DNA from: Streptomyces olivochromogenes
GTDB taxonomy: Bacteria; Actinomycetota; Actinomycetes; Streptomycetales; Streptomycetaceae
NCBI RefSeq assembly: GCF_001514115.1
Contig: NZ_KQ948459.1
Span: 1 to 64,000, forward strand
Reading direction: 5' to 3'
DNA: 64,000 nucleotides
Positions 60,548 to 64,000 of this stretch are shown here, piece after piece (within the stretch, counting starts at the first letter, position 1; each line of letters starts with the position of its first letter). A program made the position numbers and the translations under genes. The notes beneath the pieces are model-generated. The model had not been told where the DNA came from, made no database searches, and saw only the letters and a program-made list of their open reading frames with translations.

Positions 60548-62566
60548 TTGTTGCGTTCCAGACACAGATGGATTTCAGCCCTGGCGCTAGGACTGGGCGT
60601 CGGCGTTCTCGGCGCCGGGACAGCATCGGCTGCGACGGGCCATCCGGTACCAGCGCCCTCCGCCACACCGACGGCCTCCGCATCACCGGCGGCTCCCAGC
60701 ACCGGGCATCAGGTCCCGCCGAAGTCGCCGGCACCCTCGGCGCCGTCGACGGTCGCGGGGGCCGTCGAGCCGACCGACTCCGCCACGCCCTCGGCGTCCT
60801 CGACGCAGTCCGCCGAGCCAACCTCCTCTCCCTCCCCCTCGGACGGGCCGAGTCTGAGCGAGGAAGAGAAGTACTGGACGGCGGACCGCATGGACAACGC
60901 GGTCCCGATCGACTCCCCGCCGGCCCCCGCTTCGGCCGCGTCGAAGCACGGCATCACGGCGGGCGCCGCCGTCGCGCACCAGCCGCCGCCATCGGGCACC
61001 CCCACCCCGGAGCACTTCCTCGGCCACCCGATGGTGGGCACGTTCTTCTTCGACGGCAAGCCGCTCGGCGGCCCGAAGACGTACTGCACCGGCAGTGTCG
61101 TACACACGGCCGCCAAGGACATCGTCCTGACCGCCGGACACTGCGGCCGTGGCCTGGAGGGGGCCACCCACCGCATCTTCGTTCCGCAGTACCGCATCGG
61201 CAGGTCCGCCGTCGAGCAGCCGTCCGGCGTCTACCCGGTGTCCCGCCTGTACATAGACCCGCGCTACGAGGCGAACACCAAGAAGCCGACCTCCGACTTG
61301 GACCTGGCCTTCGCGCAGGTCGACCCCAACACGCGGGGCAAGGTGGAGGACGTCACGGGGGCTTTGACCTTCACCCCGACCAGCAGCTACAACCACAAGG
61401 TCACCGTCATCGGCTATCCCGACGACGTGAGTGTCAACCCCGACCACGTGCCGGTCCGCTGCCCCGTCAGCACCTCCCAGCTGCCAGGCTTCCGACAGAT
61501 GCGCATGACCTGCACCGGCTTCTACGGTGGCGTTTCCGGCGGCCCGTGGATCGAGGACTACAACAGCGCCAACGGCACCGGCAAGGTCATCGGCAACACC
61601 GGCGGGTATCACGGCGGTGGCAACGACGCCAACGACGACTGGGTGACCTACTCGCCGATCTACGGCAAGGACGCCCAGGACCTGTTCGCCGACGCCGCCG
61701 CGCATCGGAAAGTGGATGACGGCAAGCCGCCGTACCAGCCGTCCGGAGACCCCTGGCTGCCCGGCGCGGCGACCACCTGGCAGCACGCCAACCTGATGGC
61801 CTCGGGCGACTTCCGCCAGACCGGCCACAGCGACATGATCGTGGTCTGGTCCGACGGTGAGGTCACGCTCTACCCCGGCAACGGACACGGCGGCTACGAT
61901 CCCGAGCGGCAGCTGCTGCCCAAGAACTCCACGTGGAAGAACGCCAAGACCATCACGGCGGGCGACTTCACCGGGTCCAACCAGTTCGACCTGCTGGTCC
62001 GCTGGGTCGACGGCGAGGTGACACTGTACGGCGACGTCGGCGCCAAAGGACTGAACTGGGCCGGCACCCAGATGATCAAACCCAACGACCTCTGGAAGAA
62101 CGCGACCCAGATCGCGGCGGGCCGCTTCAACGCCTCCCAGTACGTCACCGACCTGATCGTCCGCTGGGTCGACGGTGAGCTGACCCTCTACACGAACGTC
62201 AGCGCCGGCACCTTCGGCCAGGAGCACCAGCTGAAGCCGAAGAACGACACCTGGCGGGACGCCACACTCCTGACGGCCGGTGAGTTCTCCGGTAACCAGA
62301 AATGGGACCTCATGGTGCGCTGGACCGACGGCGAGCTCGACAACTACGTCGGTACGACGACCTCGGGCCTCGGCGGCGAGCATCGCATCCTGGACCCCAA
62401 CGGGCTCTGGAAGCACGACGCGGCCATGACGACCGGCGACTTCACCGGCAACGGCCGTACCGACGACGTCGTCATCCGCTGGTCCGACGGCGAGACCACC
62501 ATGTACACCGATACCCCCGCCAACCAGCTGGGAACCGAACACATGCTCGTCGCCCCGACCTCCTGA
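60548..62566 (+). CDS. Secreted trypsin-like serine protease with five FG-GAP/VCBS-like repeats
   Basis: The 672-residue exoprotein starts at TTG 60548 (GGAAAGG upstream), with a Sec signal (RWISALALGLGVGVLGAGTASA) and a long Ser/Pro/Thr linker to about 105. The protease domain has DIVLTAGHCG (His), SDLDLAFAQ (Asp) and GVSGGPWIED (Ser), a V8/trypsin-like triad. From about 425 five repeats of about 50 residues follow (GDFRQTGHSDMIVVWSDGEV, GDFTGSNQFDLLVRWVDGEV and others), giving a beta-propeller-like calcium-binding unit. Extracellular protein degradation is likely, with the propeller binding substrate or wall. Confidence 0.88.
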   Translation: MLRSRHRWISALALGLGVGVLGAGTASAATGHPVPAPSATPTASASPAAPSTGHQVPPKSPAPSAPSTVAGAVEPTDSATPSASSTQSAEPTSSPSPSDGPSLSEEEKYWTADRMDNAVPIDSPPAPASAASKHGITAGAAVAHQPPPSGTPTPEHFLGHPMVGTFFFDGKPLGGPKTYCTGSVVHTAAKDIVLTAGHCGRGLEGATHRIFVPQYRIGRSAVEQPSGVYPVSRLYIDPRYEANTKKPTSDLDLAFAQVDPNTRGKVEDVTGALTFTPTSSYNHKVTVIGYPDDVSVNPDHVPVRCPVSTSQLPGFRQMRMTCTGFYGGVSGGPWIEDYNSANGTGKVIGNTGGYHGGGNDANDDWVTYSPIYGKDAQDLFADAAAHRKVDDGKPPYQPSGDPWLPGAATTWQHANLMASGDFRQTGHSDMIVVWSDGEVTLYPGNGHGGYDPERQLLPKNSTWKNAKTITAGDFTGSNQFDLLVRWVDGEVTLYGDVGAKGLNWAGTQMIKPNDLWKNATQIAAGRFNASQYVTDLIVRWVDGELTLYTNVSAGTFGQEHQLKPKNDTWRDATLLTAGEFSGNQKWDLMVRWTDGELDNYVGTTTSGLGGEHRILDPNGLWKHDAAMTTGDFTGNGRTDDVVIRWSDGETTMYTDTPANQLGTEHMLVAPTS

Positions 62567-62790
62567 GCCCACCCGAACCACGTAGCCGGCGGCGGGATGG
62601 CCTCCGCGCTGACCAAGGCTTCGCTGGATCGCGCAGAGCTCTGAGCACGAGCAGACAGATCCGGACGGCACTGCTTCGTCCTTGAGAACGTCGTCCCCGT
62701 CCTCATGTCCGAGGCGAAAGACATGCCCGGCAGCGACGCGTCCGACCGTGACATCGCCACCGACCGGTCGTGGAACCCGCCGGTGACAGA

Positions 62791-62833
62791 AGCACGGCGA
62801 AGCCCCGGGCCCGCGGGCCCGGGGCTTCGTGCT
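62791..62833. terminator. Very strong palindromic terminator
   Basis: GAAGCCCCGGGCCC (62799-62812) and GGGCCCGGGGCTTC (62815-62828) are perfect complements with a GC turn, extended by AGCAC/GTGCT outside an internal bulge. It lies 225 bases after the protease stop. The length of perfect pairing makes it a likely bidirectional terminator. The rest of 62567-63426 shows no gene except a possible 24-codon frame. Confidence 0.75.
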
Positions 62834-63058
62834 GTCGCCCCTTGGCCGGCGCCTCGGTGCACACGCGACGGGACGCGCAGCCCTGGGTACGTCGCCCGCA
62901 CCACGCCCCTGTGCCCCGGCACTGGCACCGTCGGCAGCGCACTCCTCCCGCGAGAAGAGCACGCCGCCGGTTTACGCGTGTGTGGGCACTGATCTGCTGT
63001 CGGCGCCCGACTTGTTGGTCCAGGCCGGCGCAGCGCCAGGTCGTGGAGGTTGGTGGAC

Positions 63059-63133
63059 ATGAACAGGGATAATCCTGTGCGAAAGGTGCGTTTGGGCTTA
63101 CTTGGGGGCCTGAGTCTTCTCGGGGGGTCATGA
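63059..63133 (+). CDS. Possible 24-residue peptide, TTA-containing
   Basis: A short frame starts at ATG 63059, with GGAGG about ten bases upstream in TGGAGGTTGGTGGAC. It encodes a basic N-terminus (MNRDNPVRKVRLG) and a Leu/Gly-rich end (LLGGLSLLGGS). It has one TTA codon, which in Streptomyces depends on bldA. It may be noise. A secreted or signalling peptide is one speculative reading. Confidence 0.3.
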   Translation: MNRDNPVRKVRLGLLGGLSLLGGS

Positions 63134-63426
63134 TCCGGCGGCGGCCGCCCGGTGGGGGGCCGGGGTACGGTGGTGCTACCGAGCGCACCTCGCATGCCGT
63201 CATCCGTTTCGGCGTCGTTCTCGGGGAACGGCAAGGCCGGAGCCCTTGTGGACCGGCCGGAAATGAGCCGCCCCATGCCTCCTGGCCAGCGCAATTGCGC
63301 CGTCTTCCGCATTCCGTCCCGCGCCCCGCGTTAGCGGATTCCTTCGTTCTCACGCTGTTTTCGAGGCCCTCCGGCACCTCGCTTCACACACCCGCGATGA
63401 ACAAGAGTGAAATGACAAGGAAGCGC

Positions 63427-64000
63427 ATGAGCCTGATGAGCCTGGGAGTACTTGCCTCCTCCCGCAAGGAGAACGAGTTCCGGTTGCCGTTGCATCCCGG
63501 CCACCTCGACCGGATCGCCCCGGACGTACGCGAAAAAATGTTCCTCGAAGAAGGCTACGGCCAACGGTTCGGCGTCGGCGACGACGCTCTGCGACCGCTC
63601 GTGGGAGGCCTGCGCTCCCGGGAGCGGCTCCTCGCCGAGTGCGATGTGCTGCTGCTGCCCAAACCGATGCACGACGACATCGCCGAGCTGCACGAGGGCC
63701 AAGTGCTGTGGGGATGGCCGCACTGCGTGCAGGACGAGAAGATGACCCAGATCGGCATCGACCAGAAGCTGACCCTCGTCGCCTGGGAGGCCATGAACCA
63801 CTGGACGTCCACGGGTGCCTTCAGCGTCCATGTGTTCCACAAGAACAACGAACTCGCGGGCTACTGCTCCGTGCTGCACGCCCTGCAACTCGGTGGGCTG
63901 ACAGGTAGTTATGGCCGCCGCATGCGTGCCGTGGTCATCAGCTTCGGCGCCACGGCGCGCGGAGCGGTCACCGGCCTCGGCGCCATGGGAGTCTCCGACG
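63427..64000 (+). CDS. Alanine dehydrogenase/N5-(carboxyethyl)ornithine synthase-like, partial
   Basis: The gene is cut by the window end; 191 codons are present. It starts at ATG 63427 with AAGGAAG seven bases upstream (an in-frame ATG at 63397 is possible). The N-terminus LGVLASSRKENEFRLPLHPGH and LLLPKPMHDDIAEL, with GWPHCVQDEKMTQIGIDQKLT, resemble the AlaDh/PNT family; VVISFGATARGAVTGLGAMG near the end is the Rossmann NAD-binding loop. Either oxidative deamination of alanine or a reductive condensation such as carboxyethyl-ornithine formation is possible; the remaining domains beyond the edge decide. Confidence 0.75.
   Translation, partial: MSLMSLGVLASSRKENEFRLPLHPGHLDRIAPDVREKMFLEEGYGQRFGVGDDALRPLVGGLRSRERLLAECDVLLLPKPMHDDIAELHEGQVLWGWPHCVQDEKMTQIGIDQKLTLVAWEAMNHWTSTGAFSVHVFHKNNELAGYCSVLHALQLGGLTGSYGRRMRAVVISFGATARGAVTGLGAMGVSD

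Noticed and set aside
62567..63426. Minus-strand frames of 224 and 322 residues covering the spacer
   Set aside because: They have no domains, mixed composition and run through the strong hairpin; codon pattern does not favour them over the spacer reading.
1..64000. tRNA, rRNA, riboswitch or origin of replication
   Set aside because: I found no cloverleaf-like sequence, conserved rRNA block, B12/TPP/SAM-type motif or DnaA box cluster. A covariance-model scan would be decisive.

Overview
The window is chromosomal DNA of a high-GC actinomycete, almost certainly Streptomyces or a very close relative. Third codon positions are nearly all G or C, many starts are GTG with GGAGG-type ribosome binding sites, and several families are typical of that genus: a cvnABCD conservon, DUF5709, DUF6397, a ROK regulator beside xylose genes and many secreted proteins. 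I see no rRNA, tRNA, CRISPR array or intact prophage.

Layout. 0.2-5.5 kb: two divergent pairs, a frameshifted LuxR regulator plus a GNAT/Fem-like transferase facing a permuted ATP-grasp enzyme plus an MFS exporter. This looks like a small unassigned biosynthetic locus. 5.6-6.9 kb: decayed DNA with an EamA fragment and a broken tyrosine integrase. 7-10 kb: aldehyde dehydrogenase and a GAF regulator. 10-13.2 kb: a Tat-exported amidase, then a coupled amino-acid/amide permease and formamidase-like enzyme. 13.4-17.5 kb: a xylose locus (ROK regulator, xylB, divergent xylA). 17.6-29 kb: a Pro/Gly-rich membrane protein, a secreted phytase-like protein, a SNF2 helicase coupled to a SWIM protein, a fatty-acid desaturase, small hypothetical genes, a PadR/hydrolase divergon with an operator array, and a methyltransferase. 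29-35 kb: an MHYT sensor, a conservon signalling operon (cvnA-D), an F420-type reductase and a second, orphan roadblock protein. 35-41.6 kb: DUF6397, acyl-CoA thioesterase, a Ski2-like helicase, a DUF457 membrane protein, zinc-independent L31 and DUF5709. 41.8-48.4 kb: a heterodimeric ABC exporter, an L,D-transpeptidase lipoprotein and a secreted PNGase A-like protein. 48.5-53.5 kb: a dicarboxylate symporter, a MarR regulator with a divergent ABC exporter, and an MltG-like transglycosylase. 53.5-57.8 kb: a flavin monooxygenase and an ssuCBA-type sulfonate transporter, preceded by a 22-27 residue cysteine-containing leader peptide. 57.9-60.4 kb: a YjbQ protein, remnants of a serine recombinase and an IS5-type transposase, and a membrane-anchored secreted protein. 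60.5-64 kb: a secreted trypsin-like protease with five beta-propeller-like repeats, an 860-base spacer with a very strong hairpin, and the start of an alanine-dehydrogenase-like gene cut by the window end.

Most promising for novelty: the 0.2-5.5 kb divergon with its three exact-period 11-bp repeats, the 16-bp-period TACATC array at padR, and the short leader before the sulfonate genes. All function calls rest on motifs recognised by eye; no database search was run.
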